Source: Burkholderiales bacterium 70-64
GTDB taxonomy: Bacteria; Pseudomonadota; Gammaproteobacteria; Burkholderiales; Burkholderiaceae_E
NCBI GenBank assembly: GCA_001898645.1
Contig: MKUQ01000016.1
Span: forward strand, 124,001 to 188,000
DNA length: 64,000 bases
Reading direction: 5' to 3'
Part shown: in pieces, positions 40,983 through 50,087 of the stretch
Layout: the number at the start of each line of letters is the position of its first letter
Position numbering within the stretch: position 1 is the first letter of the stretch
Notes under the pieces: generated by a model
Seen by the model: only the letters and a program-made list of their open reading frames with translations
Told to the model about the DNA's origin: nothing
The model's database searches: none
Made by a program: the position numbers and the translations under genes

Positions 40983-41645
40983 TCAGCCCTGCGCGCTTTG
41001 CGCGACGTAGATCTCGACGCGCCGGTTCATCGCACGCCCCGAGACGGTGGCGTTGTCCGCGATCGGCTCGTGCGAACCGTGGCCCTCGATGGCGATGCGC
41101 GATGCCGCGACTCCGCGCGACACCAGGTACTGGCGCGTGGCGGCGGCCCGGTTCACCGACAGCGGATTGTTCACGGCATCGCTGCCGGTGCTGTCGGTGT
41201 GGCCGACGATGCGTACCGTGGTGCCCGGGTTGGTGTTCAGCGTCTGCGCGAAGCGGTCGAGCACCGGCATCAGGTTGGGCTTGATCTGCGCGCTGCCGGT
41301 ATCGAAGGAGACGTCGCTCGGCACGTTCAGCTTGAGCTGGTTGTCCGGGGTCTGGGTGACGGCCACGCCGGTGCCCTGGGTGGCCTGCTCCATGGCGCGC
41401 TTCTGCTCTTCCATGCGCTGCGACCAGATGTAGGTGCCGATGCCGCCTGCGGCCGCGCCCAGCACCGCGCCGGTGCGTGTCGCGCCGCCGCTGCCGCCCA
41501 CCGCGCTGCCGAGCGCGGCGCCGGCCACCGCCCCCAGGCCGGTACCGATGGCCGTGCGCTTCTGGGTGTCGCTCATGTCGGCACAGGCCGCCAGAGCCAC
41601 CGAAACCACCACGCACGCTGCGAGAGTGCTCTTCCTTGTCGTCAT
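40983..41645 (-). CDS. OmpA-family outer-membrane lipoprotein
   Basis: Protein of 220 residues. A lipoprotein signal (VVVSVALAAC, lipidated Cys about residue 21) is followed by a glycine-zipper region (GTGLGAVAGAALGSAVGG, GAVLGAAAGGIG) and a C-terminal OmpA-like peptidoglycan-binding domain: LNVPSDVSFDTGSAQIKPN, IVGHTDSTGSDAVNNPLS, NRAAATRQYLVSRGV and GHGSHEPIADN with NRRVEIYV. It would tie the outer membrane to peptidoglycan; YiaD-type proteins have this make-up. Convergent with groEL across a shared terminator. Confidence 0.93.
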   Translation of the reverse strand: MTTRKSTLAACVVVSVALAACADMSDTQKRTAIGTGLGAVAGAALGSAVGGSGGATRTGAVLGAAAGGIGTYIWSQRMEEQKRAMEQATQGTGVAVTQTPDNQLKLNVPSDVSFDTGSAQIKPNLMPVLDRFAQTLNTNPGTTVRIVGHTDSTGSDAVNNPLSVNRAAATRQYLVSRGVAASRIAIEGHGSHEPIADNATVSGRAMNRRVEIYVAQSAQG

Positions 41646-41804
41646 GTCTCACCTCTTCTTCGAACAAACCCTGACCGGAAGTTGCTCCCGGCCTTTCTCG
41701 ACCTCAGGCCGATCTTACCTTCAACGCATGCCGCGGCAAGCGCGATGACCGGAAAGGCCCGGGGGGCGCCCGGCGGGTACAATGCCCGCCACGGAGGTTC
41801 ATCG

Positions 41805-42530
41805 ATGACGGTCATCCACGTACCCGGCCTGCCCGAGCTGACGCCCGATTCGCCCGGTTTCGGCGCGTATCTCGAGCCCACCGGCTTCCTCGACTACGAC
41901 TCGCCGGCCGTGCAGCGGTTCGTGCGCGAGGCGATCGGCGATGCCGGAGATGCGTGCGAGCGCGCCGTGCGGCTCTTCTATGCCGTGCGCGACCGCATCC
42001 GCTACGACCCCTACCGCATCAGCTACGAGTCGCCGGCCTATCGCGCCAGCCGCATCGTCGAGGACGGCTTCGGCTGGTGCGTGCCCAAGGCCGGGCTGCT
42101 GGCGGCCTGCGCACGCTCGGTGGGCATTCCGGCCGCGATCGGCCTGGCCGACGTGGTCAACCACCTGAACACCGAGAAGCTGCGCGCGCGCATGGGCGGC
42201 GTGGACATCTTCTACGACCACGGCTACGCCGCGCTGTATCTCGGCGGCACCTGGGTCAAGGCCGTGCCGGCCTTCAACATCGAGCTGTGCCAGCGCTTCG
42301 GCGTGCGCCCGACCGATTTCGACGGCAGCCAAGATGCCCTGTACCAGGAGCACGATGCCCACGGCCGGCTGCACATGCAGTACCTCACCGACCACGGCAC
42401 CTGGTCCGACCTGCCGCTGCAGCAGGTGCGCGACGATTTCGTGCGGCACTACCCGGGAAGCGAGTTCGCCGCCGGCGCCGAGATCGCACCCGAGCAGCGC
42501 TTCGAGGACGAAACGCCGATCGGCGGCTGA
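41805..42530 (+). CDS. transglutaminase-like cysteine protease domain protein
   Basis: Protein of 241 residues starting behind GGAGG (41791-41796). It contains the transglutaminase-like core: AVRLFYAVRDRIRYDPYRIS, the catalytic cysteine in DGFGWCVPKAGLLAACAR and a histidine in IFYDHGYAALYLGGTWVKA, followed by an acidic residue within FNIELCQRFG. There is no signal peptide, so it is cytoplasmic. Such stand-alone domains are predicted cysteine peptidases or related hydrolases; the substrate is unknown. Confidence 0.85.
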   Translation: MTVIHVPGLPELTPDSPGFGAYLEPTGFLDYDSPAVQRFVREAIGDAGDACERAVRLFYAVRDRIRYDPYRISYESPAYRASRIVEDGFGWCVPKAGLLAACARSVGIPAAIGLADVVNHLNTEKLRARMGGVDIFYDHGYAALYLGGTWVKAVPAFNIELCQRFGVRPTDFDGSQDALYQEHDAHGRLHMQYLTDHGTWSDLPLQQVRDDFVRHYPGSEFAAGAEIAPEQRFEDETPIGG

Positions 42531-42794
42531 CGGGTCGTCAGACCCCGGCGCGGGACGATCGTCGGGTGAACAGACCCTGACCCGCACTCTTGCGCGGGCA
42601 CCTCGGGAAATCGGTAAGCAGCTCCTGTTTCGCTGCGACGCACAAGACCGGATGCGGCACGGTTTCGCCGCCCGCTCCGGTTGGTTGCGCGATGCGCAAA
42701 CCCCTGCATCGGGCGACGTCGTCTCGTCGCGCCCGGCATCCGGCCACGGCGCAGGGAGGCTCGTGCGATGCGCATTTCATCCCGGGAGTTCGCC

Positions 42795-43139
42795 ATGTCG
42801 ATTCGAACCGTACTGATCTCCGCTTTCCTGCTGGGCAGCGGCGCCGCGCCGGCACTCGCCGCCGCCAACGGCACCGGATTCACCTACTTCGACGATGCCC
42901 AGGGCATCGGCAATCGACCGGTCGCCACGACCCTGAGCCGCGCCGAAGTCACGGCCCAGGCCAGGGAAACGCGTAACGCAGACGTCGAGACCATGGAACA
43001 AGGGTATCCGACCACTCGCTCGACGGACGACCCGCCGCACGCCGGAAGCTGGATGGCGAACGAACGCCCGTATCGTCAGATGGCGAAAGTCCGCGGCGAC
43101 CCGACGCGCGTCTTCGACGGGCAGTACAGCAGCTACTAG
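42795..43139 (+). CDS. small exported DUF4148-like protein
   Basis: Protein of 114 residues from MSIRTVLISAFLLGSGAAPA at 42795 behind GGGAG, with a signal peptide cleaved near LAAA-NGT. LSRAEVTAQARETRNA matches the (S/T)RAxVxAE helix of DUF4148 proteins, common in Burkholderiales and of unknown role. The C-terminal half is hydrophilic (DPPHAGSWMANERPYR). The 260 bp upstream contain no other gene; they include one copy of the short repeat GGGTGAACAGACCCT. Confidence 0.75.
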   Translation: MSIRTVLISAFLLGSGAAPALAAANGTGFTYFDDAQGIGNRPVATTLSRAEVTAQARETRNADVETMEQGYPTTRSTDDPPHAGSWMANERPYRQMAKVRGDPTRVFDGQYSSY

Positions 43140-43145
43140 GAGTCT

Positions 43146-43206
43146 GCCGGCCGGGCGCTTCTCCGGGGCGTCTCGACGGCGTCCACGGGGAAGCGCCCCG
43201 GCCGGC
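43146..43206. terminator. long inverted repeat, candidate terminator
   Basis: Left arm 43146-43164 (GCCGGCCGGGCGCTTCTCC) pairs with right arm 43187-43206 with one bulge and one mismatch, giving an 18-19 bp GC-rich stem. It begins 7 bases after the DUF4148 stop and marks the left edge of the catabolic island. No T-run follows. Confidence 0.55.
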
Positions 43207-43291
43207 GGCGCGAGCGCCGGACCGTGACGACCTGGCCACTTCGAAAGCATACGAACCGATCGGATTCCAAGAGTTACGTTCATATGTTACG

Positions 43292-43321
43292 TTGACTTCG
43301 CCGTAATTATTAGTATACTGA
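43292..43321 (+). promoter_or_regulatory. promoter of the kor operon with MarR-type operator (site A)
   Basis: TTGACT (43292-43297), a 16-base spacer and TATACT (43314-43319) make a good sigma-70 promoter. The palindrome TTAGTATACTGA (43310-43321) covers the -10 box. It is one of five near-identical copies in the island, so repression by the MarR protein encoded at 57.9 kb is likely. A second feature is the direct repeat GTTACGTT just upstream of the -35 box. Confidence 0.8.
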
Positions 43322-43344
43322 CAATCAAACCTGGGGGAGGATGC

Positions 43345-44466
43345 ATGGGCCTAGAATTCATCGAGGGCAACGAGGCGATCGCGCGCGCCGCGTTGAAGGC
43401 GGGGTGCAGCTTCTTCGCCGGCTACCCGATCACGCCCGCGTCGACCATCCTCCAGCACATGATCGAGATGCTTCCTTCGAAAGGAGGCATCGCGGTACAG
43501 GCCGAGGACGAGATCGCCTCGATCGGCTTCTGTATCGGCGCCTCGATGGCCGGCGCGCGCGCGATGACGGCCACCAGCGGACCGGGCATCAGCCTGTACA
43601 GCGAGAACATCGGCCTCGCGATGATCGGCGAGACGCCGCTGGTCATCGTCAACGTGCAGCGCCAGGGGCCGGCGACCGGATCGGCGACCAAGGGCGCGGA
43701 CGGCGACATCGGCTTCACCCGCTGGGTGACCTCCGGGGGCCTGCCGGTGATCGCGCTGTGCCCGGCCACGGTCGCCGAGGCTTACGCCCTGACCCTGCAT
43801 GCGTTCAATTTCGCCGAACGCTATCGCACCCCGGTCTTCCTGCTCTCGAACAAGGAGATCAGCATGACCCGCGAGGCGGTCGATCTCGATCTCGTTGCGG
43901 CCCCGGAGCCGATCGAGCGCAAGCGCCCGCAGGACGGTGCGCCCGCCCTGCCTCACGAATTCGACCGGCCCGAGGAGGTGCCCGCCTTCGTGGACTTCGG
44001 CGGCCAGCATGTCACGCGCTTCACGACCTCGACTCACGACAAGAACGCGGTCCTGACTGCCGATCCCGAAGTCACGCAGGAAATGATCGACCACTACATC
44101 GCCAAGATCGAGGCGGCGGCCGACGATCTCGCGCTGTTCCGGCACGACCCGCAGGCGGGCGCCGAAACCCTGGTGATCAGCTACGGCGTCACCTCGCGCG
44201 CGACCGGAATCGCGGTGCGCGATGCGCGCTCGCGCGGCGCGAAGGTTTCCTCGCTGGTGTTGCAGACGCTGTATCCGGTTCCCGAAAAGGCCATCCGCAA
44301 CGCGATGCAGGGCATGCGTCGCATCGTGGTTCCGGAGATGAACATGGGCCAGTACCGCTTCGAGATCGAACGCCTGGCCCCGAGGGACGCCGAAGTGATC
44401 GGCGTGAACAGGATGGACACCACCCTGCTGTCGCCGGCCGAGATCCTCGAAGGAGCCCTCGCATGA
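43345..44466 (+). CDS. 2-oxoacid:ferredoxin oxidoreductase, alpha subunit (KorA/VorB-like)
   Basis: Subunit of 373 residues with the pyrimidine-binding domain of thiamine-diphosphate oxidoreductases: FIEGNEAIARAALKAGCSFF, AGYPITPASTILQHM, VQAEDEIASIGFCIGASMAG, TATSGPGISLYSENIGLA and VNVQRQGPATGSATKGADGD, then a C-terminal domain II with LVISYGVTSRATGIAVRDAR and VPEMNMGQYRFEIERLA. It works with the next protein to decarboxylate a 2-oxoacid and pass electrons to ferredoxin. GGGGGAGG precedes the start. First gene of a MarR-controlled operon with korB, DUF2848 and MFS genes. Confidence 0.93.
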   Translation: MGLEFIEGNEAIARAALKAGCSFFAGYPITPASTILQHMIEMLPSKGGIAVQAEDEIASIGFCIGASMAGARAMTATSGPGISLYSENIGLAMIGETPLVIVNVQRQGPATGSATKGADGDIGFTRWVTSGGLPVIALCPATVAEAYALTLHAFNFAERYRTPVFLLSNKEISMTREAVDLDLVAAPEPIERKRPQDGAPALPHEFDRPEEVPAFVDFGGQHVTRFTTSTHDKNAVLTADPEVTQEMIDHYIAKIEAAADDLALFRHDPQAGAETLVISYGVTSRATGIAVRDARSRGAKVSSLVLQTLYPVPEKAIRNAMQGMRRIVVPEMNMGQYRFEIERLAPRDAEVIGVNRMDTTLLSPAEILEGALA

Positions 44467-45788
44467 ACGCCCCCGTCAATGCGTCGTACATGCCCAAGGA
44501 AGCGGGGCCCCTGCCCTTCTGTCCGGGCTGCGGTCACGAACGCCTGCTCAAGGAGCTCGACCGCGCGCTGGTGCGACTGCAGGTCGATCCGAGCAAGACC
44601 GTCATCGTCACCGACATCGGCTGCATCGGCCTGTCGGATCGGTACTTCTCGACCAGCGGCTTTCACGGACTGCACGGTCGTTCGATCACCTACGCGACCG
44701 GGCTGAAGCTGGCCCGGCCCGAGCTCACCGTGATCGCGCTGATCGGCGACGGCGGCTGCGGCATCGGTGGCGCGCACCTGCTCGCCGCGGCGCGCCGCAA
44801 CCTCGACATCACGCTCATTATCGCCAACAACTTCAACTACGGCATGACGGGCGGTCAGCACTCGGCAACCACGCCCGCCGGCGGCATCACGGCGACGACC
44901 GTGGGCGGCAACATCGAATCGCCCATGGACATCTGCGCCACGCTCGGGGGAGCAGGCGCGACCTGGGTCTACCGCGGCATGACGCACGATGCCGACCTGG
45001 CCGAACGCATCGAGCAGGGCGTGCGCCACCCGGGTTTCGCGGTGCTGGACGTCTGGGAGCTTTGCACGGCGTACTACACGCCGCGCAACGACATGAACAA
45101 GCGCGAGCTGATGAATCTGGCCGAGAACGTCGGCATGTCGACCGGCCTGCTGGTGGAGCGCGAACGCAGCGAGTTCGGCGCTGCCTATCGTGCCGCAAGC
45201 TCGGCCAAGGCAAGGGCGCCGCGCAGGATCGTCATGGAGCGTGCCTTCGATCACGCGCTCGATCGCCAAGTGGGAGTCGTGATCGCCGGCAGCGCCGGGC
45301 AGAAGGTCAAGTCGGCGGCGACCATCTTCGGGCGCGCCGGCATGCTTTGCGGTCTCGACGCCACGCAGAAGGACGACTATCCGATCACCATCATGACCGG
45401 GCACTCGCTGTCGGAGATCAATTTCTCGCCCGAGCGCATCGAGTACACGGCGATCGACTCGCCCGACTGGTTCGCCGTGGTGTCGGTCGACGGCCTGAAG
45501 AAGACCCGCAAGTGGATCACACAGCTGCCCCCGACCTGCACGCTGCTGATCGACGAGACCCTCGAGCTTCCGTCGACCCAGGCCCGGGTGCTCGCGCTGC
45601 CCATCATCAAGGCGGCCAAGGAGGCGGGACGGTTCACGTCGAGCGTGGTCGCGATGTCGGCCATCCTGGCTCGTTCGGGCATCTTCCCGCTCGCCGCCTA
45701 CGAGGAAGCGATCAACCGCTATCAGTCGGCCGGCGTCGCCGAGACGAACCTGAAGGCAGTGCGCAAGGGCGCGGAACTGGCCGCCTGA
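44463..45788 (+). CDS. 2-oxoacid:ferredoxin oxidoreductase, fused beta and gamma subunits
   Basis: Protein of 441 residues starting in an ATGA overlap with the alpha gene. Residues 1 to about 240 are the TPP-binding beta subunit: FCPGCGHERLL, TDIGCIGLSDRYF, the TPP motif IGDGGCGIGGAHLLAAARRN with ANNFNYGMTGGQ. Four cysteines (C20, C23, C54, C201) can hold its [4Fe-4S] cluster. From about 270, GVVIAGSAGQKVKSAATIFG starts a gamma domain that normally is separate or fused to alpha. No ferredoxin (delta) domain or gene is adjacent, so a ferredoxin from elsewhere must take the electrons. The 2-oxoacid is unknown. Confidence 0.9.
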   Translation: MNAPVNASYMPKEAGPLPFCPGCGHERLLKELDRALVRLQVDPSKTVIVTDIGCIGLSDRYFSTSGFHGLHGRSITYATGLKLARPELTVIALIGDGGCGIGGAHLLAAARRNLDITLIIANNFNYGMTGGQHSATTPAGGITATTVGGNIESPMDICATLGGAGATWVYRGMTHDADLAERIEQGVRHPGFAVLDVWELCTAYYTPRNDMNKRELMNLAENVGMSTGLLVERERSEFGAAYRAASSAKARAPRRIVMERAFDHALDRQVGVVIAGSAGQKVKSAATIFGRAGMLCGLDATQKDDYPITIMTGHSLSEINFSPERIEYTAIDSPDWFAVVSVDGLKKTRKWITQLPPTCTLLIDETLELPSTQARVLALPIIKAAKEAGRFTSSVVAMSAILARSGIFPLAAYEEAINRYQSAGVAETNLKAVRKGAELAA

Positions 45789-45816
45789 GCCTGTCGAACG
45801 ATCCGGAGTCATCACT

Positions 45817-46515
45817 ATGCCTCACTCCCGCACTCTCGAACTGCGCCTGGTGACCCGCGCCGGGGAAGCGGCGCGTTCATTCGCGCTCGACCGCGCCGTG
45901 ATCGCCGGCTGGACGTCGCGCGACGTCGAAGCGATGGAAAAGCACATCCGCGAGCTCGAGGAAATCGGCGTGCCGCGGCCCGCGAGCACTCCCATCTACT
46001 ATCGCGTGGGCGCTTCGCGCATCACCACGGCCGGCTCGATCGAGGCCGCTGGCGGCGACTCCAGCGGCGAGGTCGAGTTCGTGATGTTCAATATCGACGG
46101 CAAGCTGTGGATCGGCACCGGCTCCGACCACACCGACCGCAAGGTCGAGACCTACAACATCACCGTCTCGAAGCAGATGTGCGACAAGCCGGTCGCCGGC
46201 ACCGTATGGCCGTGGGAGGAACTGGCCGACCACTGGGACAGCCTGACGTTGCGCTCGCACATCGTGGTCGACGGCAAGCGCGAGCTCTACCAGGAGGGCA
46301 GCGTCGCGGCGATGCGCATGCCGCTGGAGCTGATCGAGCGCTACCAGGCCGACGGCGGCACCTGGGCGCCGGGAACCGTGATGTACGGCGGAACGCTGGC
46401 AGCCCGCGGCGGCATCCGGCCCGCCGATCGCTTCGAGTTCGAGCTCGTCGACCCGAAGCTGGACCGCCGCATCAGCCACGGCTACGAGATTCGCACTTTG
46501 CCGATCGCCGGCTGA
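45817..46515 (+). CDS. DUF2848 family protein
   Basis: Soluble protein of 232 residues that I place in DUF2848 from segments such as VIAGWTSRDVEAMEKHIREL, PIYYRVGASRITTA, LWIGTGSDHTDRKVETYN and GTVMYGGTLAARGGI. The GSDHTDR segment and the GTVMYGGTLAA end suggest a metal-binding fold related to fumarylacetoacetate hydrolase, in which C-C bonds of oxo-acids are cut; that is inference. It lies 28 bp after the oxidoreductase genes in the MarR-controlled operon, so it probably acts on a ring-cleavage or late pathway intermediate. Confidence 0.8.
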   Translation: MPHSRTLELRLVTRAGEAARSFALDRAVIAGWTSRDVEAMEKHIRELEEIGVPRPASTPIYYRVGASRITTAGSIEAAGGDSSGEVEFVMFNIDGKLWIGTGSDHTDRKVETYNITVSKQMCDKPVAGTVWPWEELADHWDSLTLRSHIVVDGKRELYQEGSVAAMRMPLELIERYQADGGTWAPGTVMYGGTLAARGGIRPADRFEFELVDPKLDRRISHGYEIRTLPIAG

Positions 46516-46527
46516 CGAGGCGGCAGC

Positions 46528-47763
46528 TTGCCGCACAGCCTGCCGGCGCCGCACGCACGCGCCTTCGTCTTCTGGGTCTACACGGCGGGATTCTTCCTCA
46601 GCTGCGTGCTCAGGAGCGCCAACGCTTCGCTCGACGAGGCGTTGCGCGAGGCGTTCTCGCTCGGCGAGGCGTCGGTGGGTCTGTTGAGCAGCCTGTTCTT
46701 CCTCGCCTTTGCCGCCACCCAGCTGCCGCTGGGCTACCTGATCGACCGTATCGGCCCGCGCCGGGCGCAACTCCTGGTGCTGCCGCTGGCGGTCGCCGGC
46801 CTCGTCGCGAGTGCATTCGCTTCGGGCTTCACCGCCCTTGCCGCCGGACGCGTGCTGCTCGGCACGGGCTTCGCCATCTCCCTCATGGCCTCGCTGTGCG
46901 CCAATCGCGCCTGGTTTCCGCTCGCTTCGCTGGCGGCCGTCAACGGGGCGGCCATGGGGATCGGCTCCTCGGGGGCCGCTTTCGCCGGCGCTCCACTGGC
47001 CGGCCTCGCACGCCTGCTGGGGTGGACCGGACTGCACCTCTCGCTGGCGGCAGGCACGGCTGCGGTGCTGCTGCTGATCTACCTGCTCCCGAAGGACGCC
47101 GCGGCCGCCCCGCCGGAAGGCGCGCGCCAGGCGCGGCTACCCCAGGTGCTGCGCGACCCCGTCTTCCTTCGGCTCGTGCCGCTGGCGGCGCTGGCGCAAG
47201 GCAGCTACCTCGCCTACCTCGGATACTGGATCCATCCGTGGCTGCGCACCGTCGCCGCGTTCGACGCGGACCGCGCAAGCATGGGGCTGAGCCTGGCGGC
47301 GCTGAGCATGGTGGCCGGCTATCTGCTCACCGGCCGGATCCTGCGCCTGCTCGCGCGATGGGGCTGGTCGCTGGAGGGCGGTTCGATCCTCGGCATGGTG
47401 ATGTTCGCCGCATGCGGGCTCGCCCTGGCGGTGCTGCCCGCGACGATGGCCCTGCCGCTGTGGCTGGCCTACGGATTCGTCGGCGCGCTCAACGTCGTGG
47501 CCTTCTCCGTGCTGTCCGCCACGCTGCCGCTGTCGATCCAGGGCACTGCCGTGACGCTCATGAACCTCCTGATCTTCGCGGCCGGCTTCGTGGTCCAGGC
47601 TGCGCTGGGGTTCGGCATCGAGTCGATGAAGGCGGCCGGCCTCACAGCGGCCGGTGCGCACCGGATCGGTCTACTGGCGATCAGCGTGGCGCTGATCGCT
47701 CTCGCAGGACGATGGCGGCGCCTGCACGGCCCGGCCCGCTCGGGCACCCTGGCCGGTCAGTGA
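46528..47763 (+). CDS. MFS transporter
   Basis: Membrane protein of 411 residues with about twelve hydrophobic segments. It starts at TTG 46528 behind GAGG. The major facilitator signature is partly visible after helix 2: LGYLIDRIGPRRAQLLVLPL; SIQGTAVTLMNLLIFAAGFV lies in the second half. It is the last gene of the kor operon and convergent with the molybdenum hydroxylase genes. It likely carries the pathway substrate or a related acid, but the substrate is not readable from the sequence. Confidence 0.87.
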   Translation: MPHSLPAPHARAFVFWVYTAGFFLSCVLRSANASLDEALREAFSLGEASVGLLSSLFFLAFAATQLPLGYLIDRIGPRRAQLLVLPLAVAGLVASAFASGFTALAAGRVLLGTGFAISLMASLCANRAWFPLASLAAVNGAAMGIGSSGAAFAGAPLAGLARLLGWTGLHLSLAAGTAAVLLLIYLLPKDAAAAPPEGARQARLPQVLRDPVFLRLVPLAALAQGSYLAYLGYWIHPWLRTVAAFDADRASMGLSLAALSMVAGYLLTGRILRLLARWGWSLEGGSILGMVMFAACGLALAVLPATMALPLWLAYGFVGALNVVAFSVLSATLPLSIQGTAVTLMNLLIFAAGFVVQAALGFGIESMKAAGLTAAGAHRIGLLAISVALIALAGRWRRLHGPARSGTLAGQ

Positions 47764-47780
47764 GCCGCCGATTTCCAGCA

Positions 47781-50087
47781 TCATTGATGCTGTTGCGCCT
47801 TTTCGTTGATCATTTGCCACAGCCTGCACGGCGTCAGGGGCAATACGTTGGTCTGCACGCCCAGGGAAGACAGGGCAGCGGCCACCGCGTTGGCAACCAC
47901 GCCGCCGACCGGCACGATGCCGCCTTCGCCGCAGCCCTTGGCTCCCAGCGGATTGTGAGGGGTCGGCGCATGCTCGGTCTCGGTCGCCCGGATCACCGGA
48001 AAGTCGGTCGCCGTCGGCGTCAGGTAGTCGGCAAAGGTACCGGCCAGAAACTGGCCATTTTCGTCGTAGGCCATGTTCTCCAGGAACACGCCGCCCAAGC
48101 CCTGCACGATCGCGCCGATCGCCTGTCCCTTGGAAGTCAGGCGGTTGATGATCTTGCCGATATCTTCGATACCATAGTAGTCGACCAGTTCCACTTTGCC
48201 GGTAGCGGGGTCGACAGCCACATGAGCCGCCGCCGCACCATAGGCATAGGTGTGGTTATGACTGGCGAACTGCCCCTCGGCCTGGATCTTCATCCTGCCC
48301 AGGTCGGCAGCGGTCAGGATCGAATCGCCATGGGACGCCACCAGGCCCGGGCTGATCTCGACCTCGCTTTGCGAGCATCGAAAATACGCGGCTGCAGCTT
48401 CCCGCACCTTATCGAGAAGGGAATGGGCGGTGGTCAGTACCGCCGAACCGCCCAGCGCCGTGGAACGCGAATGGAAGGAACCGAAGCCTTCCTTGAGGTA
48501 GATGGTGGAACCGTGCTTGACGCGGATACGCTCCATCGGGATTTCGAGCGTGTCGGCGGCGATCTGGGTCAGGACGGTCACCACCCCCTGGCCGAGCGAG
48601 GTGGAGCCGACGTACACCGTCACCATGCCGTCTTCCTCGATCTCCAGGCGCGCGGCTTCTCGTATGCCGCCGCCTCCGCCTTCTATGAAGGTGCCGATCG
48701 CGATACCGTGATACCAGCCGTCGATCAGCTTGCCCTGCAACGGCAGCTTTTCTTCCCAGCCGAAACCTTTCAGGCATTCGTTCAGTGACAGCTCGTAGTC
48801 GCCGCTGTCCAGCTCTTCCGACTTGTGCGGCTTGTCCAAGGTCGCCAGTGGATATGGCATCTGCTCCGAGCGCACCAGGTTCATCCGGCGGAACGTCACC
48901 TGGTCGATGCCCAACTCGTCGGCGGCGATCTGCAGGATGCGTTCGCGAAAGTAGTCGGCCTCGAAGCGGCCCGGGCCGCGGTAGGTGCCGATCGGGGCCT
49001 TGTTGGTGAGGTGCACGGACGATTCGAAATACAGGTGCTCGATATCCATGCCGCCGGACAGAAACTGCACGACGTTGCGCGGCGGGATGGCGCCACTCGA
49101 ACGCATGTAGGCCCCGGAGTCGGTGTGGACCACACCGCGCAGGGCCAGGATACGGCCGTCGAGCTCGCAGACGATCTCCAATTCGCAATCCATCTGGCGC
49201 GAGTGGTTCGAACCAAGCAGGTTTTCCAGGCGGTCTTCCACCCATTTCACCGGACGGCCCAGCTGGAGCGAGGCAAACGGCACCAGGAAGTCCTCGGGAT
49301 AGAATTCGCCGCGCACGCCGAAGCCGCCGCCGACGTCCATCTCGATCATGTCTACCGCCTCGACCGGCAGATCCAGGCTCTTGGCCAGCGTGCGCCGGGT
49401 GGTGAACGGCACCTTCGCGGCACCGTACACCGTCATATGCCTGCCGTCCCAATGCGCGACCAGACTTCGGGTTTCCATGGTGACCGCACTATGGCGCTGG
49501 GTCACGAAACGCTCTCGCCTGACGTAGGGACCGGTGACGCTGCGCGCGTCGCCCTTCTTCGCGATGTAGGTGATCGGGGAGTTGGTGCCGTTTTCCTCGA
49601 AGAGCAGGATCTCGTCCCTGGCCGAGGCTTCCCAGTCCGTCACCACCGGAAGCGATTCGATATCGGGATAGACGTAGCCGGCGGCGTCTTCTGCCATCGC
49701 CGTGGTCTCGGCCACCACGATGGCGAGCGGTTCACCGACGTAGCGCACCTTGCCGACCGCAACCACCGTCTGCTCGAAAGGCTCGTGCTCGGGCACCGGG
49801 GACAGGCGCAACGGCATCTTGAACACCTTGCCCATGATCCGGGCGACATCCTCACCGGTGTAGATCGCGCGCACGCCGGGCATCTTGCGCGCCTCCTCGA
49901 CATCGATGCCGAGCAACTTGCCGTGCGCGATCGGGCTCCGCACGATCACCGCGTGCAGCATGTTCTCCAAGTGGATGTCGTCGGTGAAGCAGGCCTTTCC
50001 GGTCAGCAGCCGGTAGTCCTCGACCCGCCTGGTGTCGGTGCCGACGTAACGCTGCTTGCCGGTGACGAAGGCGTCCCTCCCCGTCAT
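47781..50087 (-). CDS. molybdenum hydroxylase large subunit (CoxL/XdhB-like, not CO dehydrogenase)
   Basis: Molybdopterin-cytosine-dinucleotide type catalytic subunit of 768 residues from ATG 50087. Landmarks: YVGTDTRRVEDYRLLTGKA, VEMDVGGGFGVRG-like (EMDVGGGFGVRGEFYPED), TYRGPGRFEADYFRER, TSLGQGVVTVLTQIAADTL and the C-terminal GAKGCGEGGIVPVGGVVANA with the catalytic glutamate. True CO dehydrogenases (form I) carry AYxCSFR at the active-site loop; here it is TYRGPGR, as in form II and aromatic or aldehyde hydroxylases. It likely hydroxylates an aromatic or N-heteroaromatic ring. Translationally coupled to the small subunit. Confidence 0.93.
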   Translation of the reverse strand: MTGRDAFVTGKQRYVGTDTRRVEDYRLLTGKACFTDDIHLENMLHAVIVRSPIAHGKLLGIDVEEARKMPGVRAIYTGEDVARIMGKVFKMPLRLSPVPEHEPFEQTVVAVGKVRYVGEPLAIVVAETTAMAEDAAGYVYPDIESLPVVTDWEASARDEILLFEENGTNSPITYIAKKGDARSVTGPYVRRERFVTQRHSAVTMETRSLVAHWDGRHMTVYGAAKVPFTTRRTLAKSLDLPVEAVDMIEMDVGGGFGVRGEFYPEDFLVPFASLQLGRPVKWVEDRLENLLGSNHSRQMDCELEIVCELDGRILALRGVVHTDSGAYMRSSGAIPPRNVVQFLSGGMDIEHLYFESSVHLTNKAPIGTYRGPGRFEADYFRERILQIAADELGIDQVTFRRMNLVRSEQMPYPLATLDKPHKSEELDSGDYELSLNECLKGFGWEEKLPLQGKLIDGWYHGIAIGTFIEGGGGGIREAARLEIEEDGMVTVYVGSTSLGQGVVTVLTQIAADTLEIPMERIRVKHGSTIYLKEGFGSFHSRSTALGGSAVLTTAHSLLDKVREAAAAYFRCSQSEVEISPGLVASHGDSILTAADLGRMKIQAEGQFASHNHTYAYGAAAAHVAVDPATGKVELVDYYGIEDIGKIINRLTSKGQAIGAIVQGLGGVFLENMAYDENGQFLAGTFADYLTPTATDFPVIRATETEHAPTPHNPLGAKGCGEGGIVPVGGVVANAVAAALSSLGVQTNVLPLTPCRLWQMINEKAQQHQ

